NCBI GenBank assembly: GCA_041741415.1
Contig: JBGSKC010000051.1
Coordinates: forward strand, 62,001-126,000
Length of the DNA: 64,000 nt
Direction: 5' to 3'
Source: JANQTF01 sp041741415
GTDB lineage: Bacteria; Bacteroidota; Bacteroidia; J057
In this document: positions 18,706 through 26,208 of the stretch, piece by piece
Numbering within the stretch: the stretch's first letter is position 1
Layout: every line of letters begins with the position of its first letter
The notes under the pieces: model-generated
The model's database searches: none
Told to the model about the DNA's origin: nothing
Seen by the model: the letters and a program-made list of their open reading frames with translations, nothing else
Position numbers and translations under genes: made by a program

Positions 18706-18720
18706 TTTTGTGTATATTTG
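18691..18720 (+). promoter_or_regulatory. Canonical Bacteroidota promoter for the NTF2-like gene
   Basis: TTG at 18691-18693, 19-base spacer, then TATATTTG at 18713-18720, an exact match to TTG-N19-TAnnTTTG. It lies 29 bases before the ATG at 18750. The -33 part lies inside the first codons of the divergent amidohydrolase. Confidence 0.8.
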
Positions 18721-18749
18721 GTTCCGTCAAATCAATCAATTCACCTATT

Positions 18750-19577
18750 ATGAACCAAGCCTTGCAACGGTTTGTCTTGAGCCTGATGGTGCTCTCCCTT
18801 TGGACTTCTTCTTTTGGGCAAACGAGCTCCACCGACGAGGAAGCTGCTGCCCTGACGATGCTGAAAGCCTTTGTCCAGGATTATCAAAGCCTGACCGAGA
18901 CAAAGAACAAGCAGGCTGTCTTGCAGCACTTCCATCCAGAAGCGACTTCCAACCTTTACGTGTTCAATATCAGCGGCCAATCGAGGGTTCTCAATGGGAA
19001 TGTAAGAGCCTTTGAGGCGTATCTCGACAACCTGCTCCGATCGCCAAATTTGCTCAATGTTTACGAGATGACCGGCACCCCCATGGTCAACATCAGCGGA
19101 AATGTCGGTACGCTCACCTACCAGGTGAAGTATGAGCTGAAGGAAGAAGACGGTATCTGGGTGAAAGGGAACGAGCTGGTGACCCTTGCCGTGGAAAAAA
19201 TTGGCGGCAAATGGCTGATCGTTCACTATACCATCGTGCAGATCGAAGACGAAAAACTCAAAGGCACCTGTGTGTGTGAGCTCTTTATTGGGGAAGGTGA
19301 AAATGCAGAAGTGGTGTCAAAAACGGTCGTGCCCAGTGGAAGAAGCTACACCACCAAATTCGATAACTTCGTTTTCCGCACCGCCGAAAATGGCGATTGG
19401 ATCATCAAAACACCCACCCAATCCTTTAAGCGGCTCACCACTGGTCGCCTGGTTACCGTGGGAGAAGACGGCGACGAAGTAGAACTTGGCATTGTATCAA
19501 GCCGCAAAGAGGCTGTGCTGATGATCCTGACCAAAGGTCTTTACAAAGATTCCTGCGCCAGGATCAAATCCAACTAA
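18750..19577 (+). CDS. Secreted protein with NTF2-like domain
   Basis: The 275-residue product has an N-terminal signal peptide (RFVLSLMVLSLWTSSFGQ). A region of about 110 residues resembles the SnoaL/NTF2-like fold: a helix (MLKAFVQDYQSLTETKN), FHPEAT, a long helix near AFEAYLDNLLRS, then strands GTPMVNISGNVGTLTYQV, WVKGNELVTLAVEKIGGKW and LIVHYTIVQ. The remaining 110 residues are beta-rich with no family recognised. NTF2-like domains bind small ligands or act as peptide-binding scaffolds; no catalytic residues can be assigned. It has its own promoter and is followed by a strong terminator, so it is probably monocistronic. Confidence 0.75.
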   Translation: MNQALQRFVLSLMVLSLWTSSFGQTSSTDEEAAALTMLKAFVQDYQSLTETKNKQAVLQHFHPEATSNLYVFNISGQSRVLNGNVRAFEAYLDNLLRSPNLLNVYEMTGTPMVNISGNVGTLTYQVKYELKEEDGIWVKGNELVTLAVEKIGGKWLIVHYTIVQIEDEKLKGTCVCELFIGEGENAEVVSKTVVPSGRSYTTKFDNFVFRTAENGDWIIKTPTQSFKRLTTGRLVTVGEDGDEVELGIVSSRKEAVLMILTKGLYKDSCARIKSN

Positions 19578-19620
19578 GCTTCAGCGATTGAAATAAAGCG
19601 GCCTGCCAGTCGCCTAAGCC

Positions 19621-19657
19621 AGCCTCCGGGAAACCTTCCCGGAGGCTGTTTTCATTT
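19621..19657 (+). terminator. Intrinsic terminator after the NTF2-like gene
   Basis: AGCCTCCGGG and CCCGGAGGCT make a perfect 10-bp stem with loop AAACCTT (19621-19647), followed by GTTTTCATTT. Confidence 0.85.
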
Positions 19658-19751
19658 GACGAGGCAGGCATTTGCTGCTGCCTGCTGACTTCTGTCATCC
19701 TCCTTTTTCGCTATCTTTCGGGCGGCATAGAACTTCCTGTTTTTCCTTTCG

Positions 19752-19790
19752 TATTTTTGCAAAACTTTCAGAACTTACCGAAAGTTTTGC
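19752..19790 (+). promoter_or_regulatory. mqnE promoter element with overlapping 11-bp inverted repeat
   Basis: TATTTTTG at 19752-19759 fits the -7 box TAnnTTTG, with no good TTG at -33. Starting at the last base of that box, GCAAAACTTTC (19759-19769) and GAAAGTTTTGC (19780-19790) form a perfect inverted repeat around a 10-base loop. The repeat spans the expected transcription start, so it could be an operator or a 5' hairpin in the mRNA. The mqnE ATG lies 28 bases further on. Confidence 0.6.
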
Positions 19791-19817
19791 CAACATCAGC
19801 CCCTTTCTTCCTTCGCT

Positions 19818-20960
19818 ATGAACCTACTTTCCACGCTACTCGATCAGCAAAAACTCAGCCCTCAGGAAAGCGCCATTGCGCGGAAAGTGACTCAGGGTGT
19901 CCGGATCACGGATGAGGAAGGCGAATTTTTGTTCCAACACCCAGATCTTTCCTTCCTGGGCCTTCTTGCCAATCATATCCGCCAGCAGCGCCACGGCAAG
20001 ACCACCTACTTCAACCGCAACTTTCACCTGGAGCCGACAAATGTTTGCATTTACACCTGCAGCTTCTGCTCCTATTCCCAGCGAATCAAGAAGCGGGAAG
20101 ACGGCTGGGAGCTGTCGCTCGAAGAAATGATGGATCAGGTGAAGAAATTTGACCACAAGCCGGTTACAGAAGTTCACATCGTGGGGGGCGTGCTGCCTCA
20201 GTACAACCTCGAATTCTACGAATCGTTGTTTCGTGCCATCAGGTCGCACCGCCCCGGGTTGCACATCAAAGGTCTTACCCCTGTTGAGTACCACTATATT
20301 TTCAAGAAAGCCAAGGTTAGTTACCGCGAAGGCCTGGAGCGGCTTATTTCTGCCGGGCTGGACAGTATTCCCGGCGGCGGCGCCGAAATATTCGACGAGG
20401 AAATTCGCAAAGAAATTGCAGGCGGAAAATGCAGCTCTGACGAATGGCTGGAGCTACACCAGATAGCCCATGAGCTGGGGCTGCGCTCGAACGCCACCAT
20501 GCTTTATGGTCATGTGGAGACCTATGCCCATCGCATTGATCACCTCCGGAGACTTCAAGAATTGCAGGACAAGACAGGCGGTTTCCAGACCTTCATCCCG
20601 CTCAAATTCCGCAACCAGAACAATGAAATGTCGCATTTGCCGGAGGTGTCGGTGATCGAAGACCTGAAGATGTATTCGGTGAGCAGAATTTACCTCGACA
20701 ACTTCGACCATATCAAAGCCTACTGGCCCATGATTGGCCGCCAAACGACCCAGCTGTCGCTTTCATTTGGTGTGAACGACATTGATGGCACCATTGATGA
20801 CACGACCAAAATCTACTCCATGGCCGGAGCCGAAGATCAAAACCCGGCGATGAGCACTGAGCAGCTGGTGCACCTCGTGCATCAGGCTGGCTTCGAGCCA
20901 GTGGAACGCGACACCCTTTATCAGGTGCTGCAATCCTTCCCTGAGCCTGTTAGGGCCTAA
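19818..20960 (+). CDS. mqnE: Aminodeoxyfutalosine synthase (radical SAM)
   Basis: Radical SAM enzyme that joins 3-enolpyruvyl-benzoate to SAM-derived adenosine to give aminofutalosine, for menaquinone made by the futalosine route. At 380 residues it has the family length. The [4Fe-4S] motif is C77-x3-C81-x2-C84 (NVCIYTCSFCSY). Family blocks HIVGGVLPQYNLEFYESLFR, GLTPVEY, AGLDSIPGGGAEIFDEEIRK and RSNATMLYGHVET, and the QTFIPLKFRNQNNEM loop, separate it from the related MqnC. The ATG at 19818 is the only suitable start. It heads the mqnE-phosphatase-mqnA gene row. mqnB, mqnC and mqnD are not in the window. Confidence 0.95.
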   Translation: MNLLSTLLDQQKLSPQESAIARKVTQGVRITDEEGEFLFQHPDLSFLGLLANHIRQQRHGKTTYFNRNFHLEPTNVCIYTCSFCSYSQRIKKREDGWELSLEEMMDQVKKFDHKPVTEVHIVGGVLPQYNLEFYESLFRAIRSHRPGLHIKGLTPVEYHYIFKKAKVSYREGLERLISAGLDSIPGGGAEIFDEEIRKEIAGGKCSSDEWLELHQIAHELGLRSNATMLYGHVETYAHRIDHLRRLQELQDKTGGFQTFIPLKFRNQNNEMSHLPEVSVIEDLKMYSVSRIYLDNFDHIKAYWPMIGRQTTQLSLSFGVNDIDGTIDDTTKIYSMAGAEDQNPAMSTEQLVHLVHQAGFEPVERDTLYQVLQSFPEPVRA

Positions 20961-21033
20961 CTCATTTCCCCCTCTGGTTAAAGAGCCAACCTGCCCCTTT
21001 TCAGGTTCCATCAGATCTCACATTTTTCAACCG

Positions 21034-21645
21034 ATGCTAACACTCTATTTTCTCCGTCACGGCCAAACCGACTTCAACAAACAAGGGATTGTGCAGGGAA
21101 GCGGAATTGACTCAGAGTTGAATGAAGAGGGGCAAGCCCAGGCGGAAGCATTTTTCAATGCTTACCAGGAAATTCCTTTCGAGGCCGTGTATGGCAGCCT
21201 GCTTCGCCGCACCCACCAGACACTGGCGCCGTGGACCCACAAAAAAGGGTATCAGATGCACCAGCATGTCGGGCTAAACGAGCTGAGTTGGGGAGTTCAT
21301 GAGGGCCAAAAACCCAATATCCTGCACCGGGATCGCTTCCGGGCAACGCTAAAAGCCTGGGAGGAGGGCCAGCTCCACGCAAGGGTAGAACGCGGCGAAT
21401 CGCCCATCGAAGCCTGGGGCCGCGCCGAGCACCTTTTCCATCGCTTAAGGGCAGACTATGAGCAGCACCACATTTTGCTCTGTTCACATGGCCGGCAGCT
21501 TCGGGTCATCCTGTCGGGACTGGTTGACAGAGACCTTTCCCAGATGACCAAATACGACCATGACAACACTGGTCTGAGCATCGTTCACCTCGACAGGGGA
21601 GGCATTGCCAGAATTGAAAAAATCAACGACACCAGCCATTTGTGA
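21034..21645 (+). CDS. Histidine phosphatase family protein
   Basis: Cytoplasmic phosphatase of the phosphoglycerate-mutase-like branch, 203 residues. The catalytic core is complete: LRHGQTD with nucleophile H9 (R8-H9-G10), R59 (SLLRRT), general acid E83 (LNELSWGVHEG) and second histidine H152 (LCSHGRQLR). The substrate is unknown. It lies between mqnE and mqnA on the same strand, 73 bases after mqnE and 36 before mqnA, so co-expression with menaquinone synthesis is likely. The textbook futalosine route has no phosphatase step, so its role there is open. It could equally be a house-cleaning enzyme carried in the operon. Confidence 0.9.
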   Translation: MLTLYFLRHGQTDFNKQGIVQGSGIDSELNEEGQAQAEAFFNAYQEIPFEAVYGSLLRRTHQTLAPWTHKKGYQMHQHVGLNELSWGVHEGQKPNILHRDRFRATLKAWEEGQLHARVERGESPIEAWGRAEHLFHRLRADYEQHHILLCSHGRQLRVILSGLVDRDLSQMTKYDHDNTGLSIVHLDRGGIARIEKINDTSHL

Positions 21646-21681
21646 GGCAAGCCTGTCCTTTCAGAATCAAGCCATTACCCC

Positions 21682-22458
21682 ATGCCTGATATTGCCCTCG
21701 TTTCCTATATCAACACGCGGCCCTTTGTGGATGGCCTGGAAGCTGCATTCGCTGGCCGTGAAGAGGTTCGCCTCCACCTGATGCCGCCAAGCAGTTGTGC
21801 CAGGGCTTTATTCGATGGGCAAGCTCAACTCGCCCTGGTCCCCGCGGGAGCTTTGCTTGGAGGACCCCGTCTAGCCCTGCTGCCCACCTGGTGCATCGGG
21901 GCAAATGGTGCTGTTGATTCGGTGTTTTTATTCGCCCAGCGGCCCGTTGAAGAATTGGAGCAGGTGTGGCTCGACCGCCATAGCCGCTCCTCCAACGCCC
22001 TGGCCCAGATCCTGATGGTCCATCACTGGCAAAAGGAAGTTCGATGGCTGGAGCCTGCCAGGAAGCATTTTGAACAAATCCAGGACAATATGGGCGGCAT
22101 TGTGATTGGTGATGAAGCCCTGAGGATGCGCGGGCAGTTTCCCTTTCAATACGACCTGTCGGCAGCGTGGAAGGAGATGACGGGCCTGCCCTTTGCTTTT
22201 GCCGTGTGGGCTTATTTGCCGGGAAATCTCTCCGCCAAAGAAATTGAACAGATCGAAGGAGCCCTGAAGCAGGGAGTTGCCCACCGCGAAGCTACCGCCG
22301 AAAAATGGGCCGCCAGCTTCGGGATGGAGGTTGACGCGGCAAAACATTACCTCACGGCCTGCATTGATTATCGCTTCGACGAAGGAAAGCACCGCGCCCT
22401 CGACCTGTACCTGAAGCTAATGAAGGAACTGCCACAGGCCGTTCGCCAGCCCGGATAA
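21682..22458 (+). CDS. mqnA: Chorismate dehydratase
   Basis: Converts chorismate to 3-enolpyruvyl-benzoate, the entry step of the futalosine menaquinone route. The 258-residue product has the periplasmic-binding-protein-like fold of the family. It starts with IALVSYINTRPFVDGLE, followed by PSSCARALFDGQAQLALVPAG, the hinge NGAVDSVFLFA, DRHSRSSNALAQILM, and GGIVIGDEALRM. The strong GDEA and FAFAVWAY motifs are intact. Its product is the substrate of MqnE encoded two genes upstream. Confidence 0.94.
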   Translation: MPDIALVSYINTRPFVDGLEAAFAGREEVRLHLMPPSSCARALFDGQAQLALVPAGALLGGPRLALLPTWCIGANGAVDSVFLFAQRPVEELEQVWLDRHSRSSNALAQILMVHHWQKEVRWLEPARKHFEQIQDNMGGIVIGDEALRMRGQFPFQYDLSAAWKEMTGLPFAFAVWAYLPGNLSAKEIEQIEGALKQGVAHREATAEKWAASFGMEVDAAKHYLTACIDYRFDEGKHRALDLYLKLMKELPQAVRQPG

Positions 22459-22671
22459 ATTCATTGTTAAAAAACGTGCCCTTCTGCCCCCGGAAGGTCG
22501 TCTCTGCGTGTCCGGCAAAATCCACGTTTGACAAGTTGCCCTGGCGTGTTACCTTTGGAATAACGACAATGCGAAAGGAGGAAAAGTCGGAAAGCGCGAA
22601 ACGGATGTAGGCACTGATCATCCTGAGCAGGCGAAAGCATCCCCCGCATTTCCCCCTACCCTCCTTCCTCT

Positions 22672-22707
22672 TCTGTCAACTCTGCCATCTCTGTCAACTC
22701 TGTCATC
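22672..22707 (+). repeat. Two tandem 18-base repeats
   Basis: TCTGTCAACTCTGCCATC (22672-22689) is followed at once by TCTGTCAACTCTGTCATC (22690-22707), differing at one base. TTTGCCATG then continues the pattern and supplies the ATG of the small gene at 22714. It may be a slipped duplication in an upstream region. Confidence 0.85.
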
Positions 22708-22713
22708 TTTGCC

Positions 22714-22839
22714 ATGCTCCGAATCACCTACAAAGGCCGCGATGTGGCCACCTGGAAACTGCGAGGCATTTTCGCCCGCCTTAAACCGCGGACCTTCCGC
22801 GTGGACGGTCTGATCATCGCCATCGAAGACGATTTTTGA
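22714..22839 (+). CDS. Predicted 41-residue small protein
   Basis: An open frame of 42 codons from ATG 22714 to TGA 22837-22839. The product starts MLRITYKGRDVATWKLRGIF and ends in GLIIAIEDDF. It is rich in Arg/Lys in the first two thirds and acidic at the end, with no signal peptide or membrane helix. The case for its being real is the position: its stop lies two bases before the ATG of the PAP2 gene, an arrangement expected for translational coupling, and the codon use (GCC, CGC, ATC, GAC) resembles neighbouring genes. No family recognised. Confidence 0.5.
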   Translation: MLRITYKGRDVATWKLRGIFARLKPRTFRVDGLIIAIEDDF

Positions 22840-22841
22840 CC

Positions 22842-23693
22842 ATGTTTTTTCACAGCTGTGCCCCTCAAAAATTCCTCGCCCTGTTGCTGGGGCTGATGCT
22901 TGGGTCTGGGGCCTGGGCGCAGGAAGGATCTCCCTACGAACTTTCCCTCAAGACGGAGGGGGCAATCATTGGCTCATCTATCCTGATGGTTGGCGGCGTA
23001 TGGGCTTTGCACAACAGATCAGCTCCCTTTGAAGCCACCGAGTTGGCCGGGCTTGATGCTGCGCAGGTTTGGGCATTCGACCGCGTAGCTACCCGGCTGC
23101 TGGATCCATCAGCAGGCACCCGATCTGATGCAGGCTTGCTGACTGCTGCAGGCCTTGGTCTGACAAGTTCGCTGCTGGCACCTGCCATTAAAAAAGAGGC
23201 CAGGCCACATGGCGGCCACTGGCTGATCCTCCCGCTGATGTGGTGGGAGACCAATACCCTCACCTATTTAGCCACTGACCTCACAAAGCTCTCCTTTGGC
23301 AGAACCCGGCCCTTCGTTTATCAGGCTGATGCTCCCCTGGAAGACAAGCTGGAACTGGATGCGAGAAAATCGTTTTTCTCCGGCCACACGTCCCTCACGG
23401 CTGCCAATGCCTGGTTTGCGGCCAGGGTGTTTGCCGATTATTTCCCGGACAGCAAATGGAAGCCTGCTGTATGGGGCCTCGCTATTGCTCTTCCAGCCTG
23501 GGTTGGCACGGAGCGCGTGCTGGCCGGGAAGCATTTTCCGAGCGATGTTTTAGCTGGCTATGCGGTTGGGGCCTTCACAGGATTGCTGGTGCCTGCACTT
23601 CACCGCCGTGCTTCCGGGCAAATTTTTCCGGGCAAATGGGCCGCCTCCGTTGAATGGGCAGCAGTCCCGGGCGGGCTTTGTATGAGATGGTGA
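22842..23693 (+). CDS. Exported PAP2-family phosphatase
   Basis: Membrane-associated phosphatidic acid phosphatase type 2 family protein, 283 residues, with a signal peptide (LALLLGLMLGSGAWAQ). The three PAP2 motifs are KLSFGRTRPF (about 150-159), FFSGHTS (about 178-184) and TERVLAGKHFPSDV (about 223-236), with the catalytic His residues in motifs 2 and 3 intact. Hydrophobic segments lie near 40-60, 100-115, 205-220 and 240-255. Likely substrates are lipid phosphates such as undecaprenyl diphosphate or lipid A phosphates, which sequence cannot resolve. It is probably coupled to the small gene just upstream. The opposite-strand LytTR gene ends three bases after its stop. Confidence 0.9.
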   Translation: MFFHSCAPQKFLALLLGLMLGSGAWAQEGSPYELSLKTEGAIIGSSILMVGGVWALHNRSAPFEATELAGLDAAQVWAFDRVATRLLDPSAGTRSDAGLLTAAGLGLTSSLLAPAIKKEARPHGGHWLILPLMWWETNTLTYLATDLTKLSFGRTRPFVYQADAPLEDKLELDARKSFFSGHTSLTAANAWFAARVFADYFPDSKWKPAVWGLAIALPAWVGTERVLAGKHFPSDVLAGYAVGAFTGLLVPALHRRASGQIFPGKWAASVEWAAVPGGLCMRW

Positions 23694-23696
23694 AAT

Positions 23697-24404
23697 TCAT
23701 CCCTCCACAAAAGCCTGGAAGGCATCGCGGTAGGAGTTGCTGATTGGGATCTCCTTTCCACCGATTTTGATGCGGTGATTTTGAACCAAATCAATGTGGC
23801 GAATGCCAACAATGAAAGATTTATGGACCCTCATGAAGCGATCAGGCGGGAGTTTCTCGAGGATTTTGGTCATACTCATCAGCGTCAGAATTTTTTGCTT
23901 CGGCGTGTGAACAGCCACATAATCGCGCATTCCTTCAATGAAGAGGATGTCCTCCAACTCCACCTTGAAGTAGCGGGTGTCTGATTTGATGAATAAAAAG
24001 CTGCCAAACTCTTCTTTGGCGATCTCTGGCTGCTCGTCCCGCGCTTTTTGCTCGCGAAAGGCCTTGTTTACTGCTTTGAGAAAGCGATCGAATAAAATGG
24101 GCTTTAGCAAGTAATCGAGGGCATCCCGCTCATAGCTGTCCACTGCATACTGGGAATAGGCGGTGGTGAAAATAACCATGGGCATGGGATGGAGACTTTC
24201 GAGCAGTTGCAAACCCGTGAGATCAGGCATGTGAATGTCGAGAAAAACGAGGTCTGCAGGCTCGTTGCGAAGCCGCTCCAGCGCCTGAAGGGGGTTGGCA
24301 TAGGTGCCAACAAGCTCCAAACCGGGAACCTTGGCGGCAAAATGCCGGATCACTTCGAGCGCCAAAGGTTCGTCGTCGACGGCGATACAGCGGAGGGTAC
24401 TCAT
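23697..24404 (-). CDS. LytTR-family response regulator
   Basis: Transcription regulator of 235 residues. The receiver domain (1-120) has VDDEP at 9-13, a phospho-Asp in LVFLDIHMPDLTG, TTAYSQYAV and the LLKP lysine. A LytTR DNA-binding domain (about 140-235) has FLFIKSDTRYFKVELEDILFIEG, RMRD-like strands and RVHKSFIVG. The gene follows its kinase with an ATGA overlap (24401-24404), so the two are one unit. Targets are unknown; the closest candidate neighbours are the PAP2 gene and the peptidyl-prolyl isomerase. Confidence 0.95.
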   Translation of the reverse strand: MSTLRCIAVDDEPLALEVIRHFAAKVPGLELVGTYANPLQALERLRNEPADLVFLDIHMPDLTGLQLLESLHPMPMVIFTTAYSQYAVDSYERDALDYLLKPILFDRFLKAVNKAFREQKARDEQPEIAKEEFGSFLFIKSDTRYFKVELEDILFIEGMRDYVAVHTPKQKILTLMSMTKILEKLPPDRFMRVHKSFIVGIRHIDLVQNHRIKIGGKEIPISNSYRDAFQAFVEG

Positions 24405-25459
24405 ATCCTGATGTTGAGTTGAATGAAAAAGTCGTGCATTCCCGGCTGAATGCTCAGGTCGTAAGAAGCCGGATACAACAGTTCCAGCCGCTTTTTCACG
24501 TTATCCAGCCCAATTCCTCCCACTTCTTCCCTGGCAGGCGTGTTCACCTCGTGCCAGGAATTTCGGACAGAGAACACCATTTGGCGAGGTTCTACTGCCA
24601 TGGAAATCCACACGAAGGAAGCATGGGCGGTGGAAATGCCAAATTTGAAGGCGTTTTCGACAAAGGGAATAAGCAGCATGGGAGCAATTTGCCGCCCGGA
24701 GATTTCGCCGGTCACCTCCATCCGGATTTCGGTTTGCTGATCCAGGCGCAGGCGTTGCAGGGCAATATAATGTTCAAGATGGTCCAGCTCTTTTTCGAGG
24801 GGTACCTCGGTGTCGTTGCTGTCGTAGAGCATATAGCGCATCAGCAGGGAAAGTTTTGCGATGCCCTCTGCGGTGGGCTCATCGTTGTTGCGAAAGGCCA
24901 GGCCATAAAGGCTGTTGAGCACATTGAACAAAAAATGCGGGTTGATCTGATGCTTCAGCGCCAGCAATTCGGCCCGGAGTTTCTCCTGCTCCAGGTCCCG
25001 CTGCACCTGCCGGTCGCGAAACCAGGCAGCAGCAAAGCCATACACATTGGCCATGAGGAGCATCCCGCCGTTGAGCGCCAGGTTGGTCGGGATCCAGCCC
25101 CCAACGTTTCGAGCAGTTCGCAGGTCGCCAGCCACTCCACCCGCCCAATAGCCAAACCAGGTGTCGAGCAGGCTTTCAGCCATGACAAAACCAGCCAGCC
25201 ATACAAGGTTTCGCCACAGCAAACGGAGCACCCAGTTGCGGCCCAGCAGCCGGGGCATGCCCCAGTTGGCAAATCCGTAGAACAATAGCAGGTTCAGAAA
25301 AAAGCCGTAAAGGAAAAACAACAGGGTTTCCCGTTGGCCGAACAGCTTCAGTGAAAAGGCCCCCATTCCCAGCGGCTCTGGGCAAAACAGCACAAACACC
25401 ACCCCCCAAAAGAGGAAGTGCCCACCCACATTGATCAACTTTCCGATCCTCAACGCCAT
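24401..25459 (-). CDS. LytS-type sensor histidine kinase
   Basis: Membrane kinase of 352 residues. Four hydrophobic segments lie in the first 150 residues, with no extracellular sensor domain of note. A short coiled-coil (RDLEQEKLRAELLALKHQ) leads to the His_kinase motif INPHFLFNVLNSL, an N box (LLIPFVENAFKFG) and GGIGLDNVKKRL. The ATG at 25459 gives the normal MALRIGKLINVGGHFLFWG start. It is coupled to the LytTR regulator downstream. Two-component pairs of this type in Bacteroidota usually answer to cell-envelope or metabolic cues, but nothing here names the signal. Confidence 0.94.
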   Translation of the reverse strand: MALRIGKLINVGGHFLFWGVVFVLFCPEPLGMGAFSLKLFGQRETLLFFLYGFFLNLLLFYGFANWGMPRLLGRNWVLRLLWRNLVWLAGFVMAESLLDTWFGYWAGGVAGDLRTARNVGGWIPTNLALNGGMLLMANVYGFAAAWFRDRQVQRDLEQEKLRAELLALKHQINPHFLFNVLNSLYGLAFRNNDEPTAEGIAKLSLLMRYMLYDSNDTEVPLEKELDHLEHYIALQRLRLDQQTEIRMEVTGEISGRQIAPMLLIPFVENAFKFGISTAHASFVWISMAVEPRQMVFSVRNSWHEVNTPAREEVGGIGLDNVKKRLELLYPASYDLSIQPGMHDFFIQLNIRI

Positions 25460-25555
25460 AGCTGCAACCTAGCATTTCCCCCCCGAAGGGCCAACCGAGC
25501 TGGTCGAGACAAGCCCGCGGTTGGCAGAGATTTTTTTCAGAAAAAGGTTTCTCTT

Positions 25556-25563
25556 TACCTTTG
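25556..25563 (+). promoter_or_regulatory. -7 promoter box upstream of peptidyl-prolyl isomerase
   Basis: TACCTTTG is an exact TAnnTTTG match, 30 bases before the ATG at 25594. The -33 region is TTT rather than TTG. Confidence 0.55.
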
Positions 25564-25593
25564 AAGCCTCATCTGCCTGATAATCCTTCCCTC

Positions 25594-26208
25594 ATGACAC
25601 GCTTTCCTGCTCTCCTCGTTGGTATTCTGCTGGTATCCTCGCTACTTTCCTGCCAGCCATCAGCAAGTGACCCCATGGCTTCCCTCGGCGATGGCCTCTA
25701 CGCTGTTCTGACCACCCGCCACGGCGAAGTTGTGATGAGACTGGCACAGGACAAGGCCCCGCTCACCGTGGCCAATTTTGTAGGGCTTGCAGAGGGCAGT
25801 ATTCCCAACAAGATCAAAGGGGCGGGCGAGCCTTATTTCGATGGTCTCACTTTCCACAGGGTGGAGCCAGGGTATGTAATCCAGGGAGGTGACCCTCTCG
25901 CCAATGGCCTCGGCGGGCCCGGCTACCAGTTCCGCCAGGAAATTCACCCTGATCTCTCGCATAATGTGGCAGGAACTTTGGCCATGGCCAATGCCGGCCC
26001 GGGCACCAATGGCAGTCAGTTTTACTTCACCCTCGCCCCCCTCCTGATGCTGGACGGCAGCTACAATGTGTTCGGGTATGAGACTCACGGGCTTGAAACC
26101 ATCTACAAAGTTCAACGCGGAGATACCATTCAGTCTCTGCGGATTGTCCGCAAAGGCGCTGAAGCTGAAGCGTTTGATGCTCCCACCGTTTTTCAGAACA
26201 ATCAATAG
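25594..26208 (+). CDS. Cyclophilin-type peptidyl-prolyl isomerase, lipoprotein
   Basis: Exported proline isomerase of 204 residues. A lipoprotein signal (VGILLVSSLLSC, Cys about 19) is followed by a cyclophilin domain: VLTTRHGEVVMRL, APLTVANFVGLAEG, YFDGLTFHRVEPGYVIQGGDP with the catalytic Arg in FHRV, GTLAMANAGPGTNGSQFYFTL and LDGSYNVFG. A typical Trp/His substitution near the end does not affect the active site. The ATG at 25594 follows a TAnnTTTG box. It likely aids folding of exported proteins at the periplasmic face. Its 3' end overlaps rlmD by seven bases. Confidence 0.94.
   Translation: MTRFPALLVGILLVSSLLSCQPSASDPMASLGDGLYAVLTTRHGEVVMRLAQDKAPLTVANFVGLAEGSIPNKIKGAGEPYFDGLTFHRVEPGYVIQGGDPLANGLGGPGYQFRQEIHPDLSHNVAGTLAMANAGPGTNGSQFYFTLAPLLMLDGSYNVFGYETHGLETIYKVQRGDTIQSLRIVRKGAEAEAFDAPTVFQNNQ

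Noticed and set aside
22467..22649. Minus-strand short frames after mqnA
   Set aside because: Lie in the upstream region of the small gene and have no protein-like features.
22672..22707. CRISPR-like array
   Set aside because: Only two 18-base units directly joined without spacers, and no cas genes anywhere in the window.
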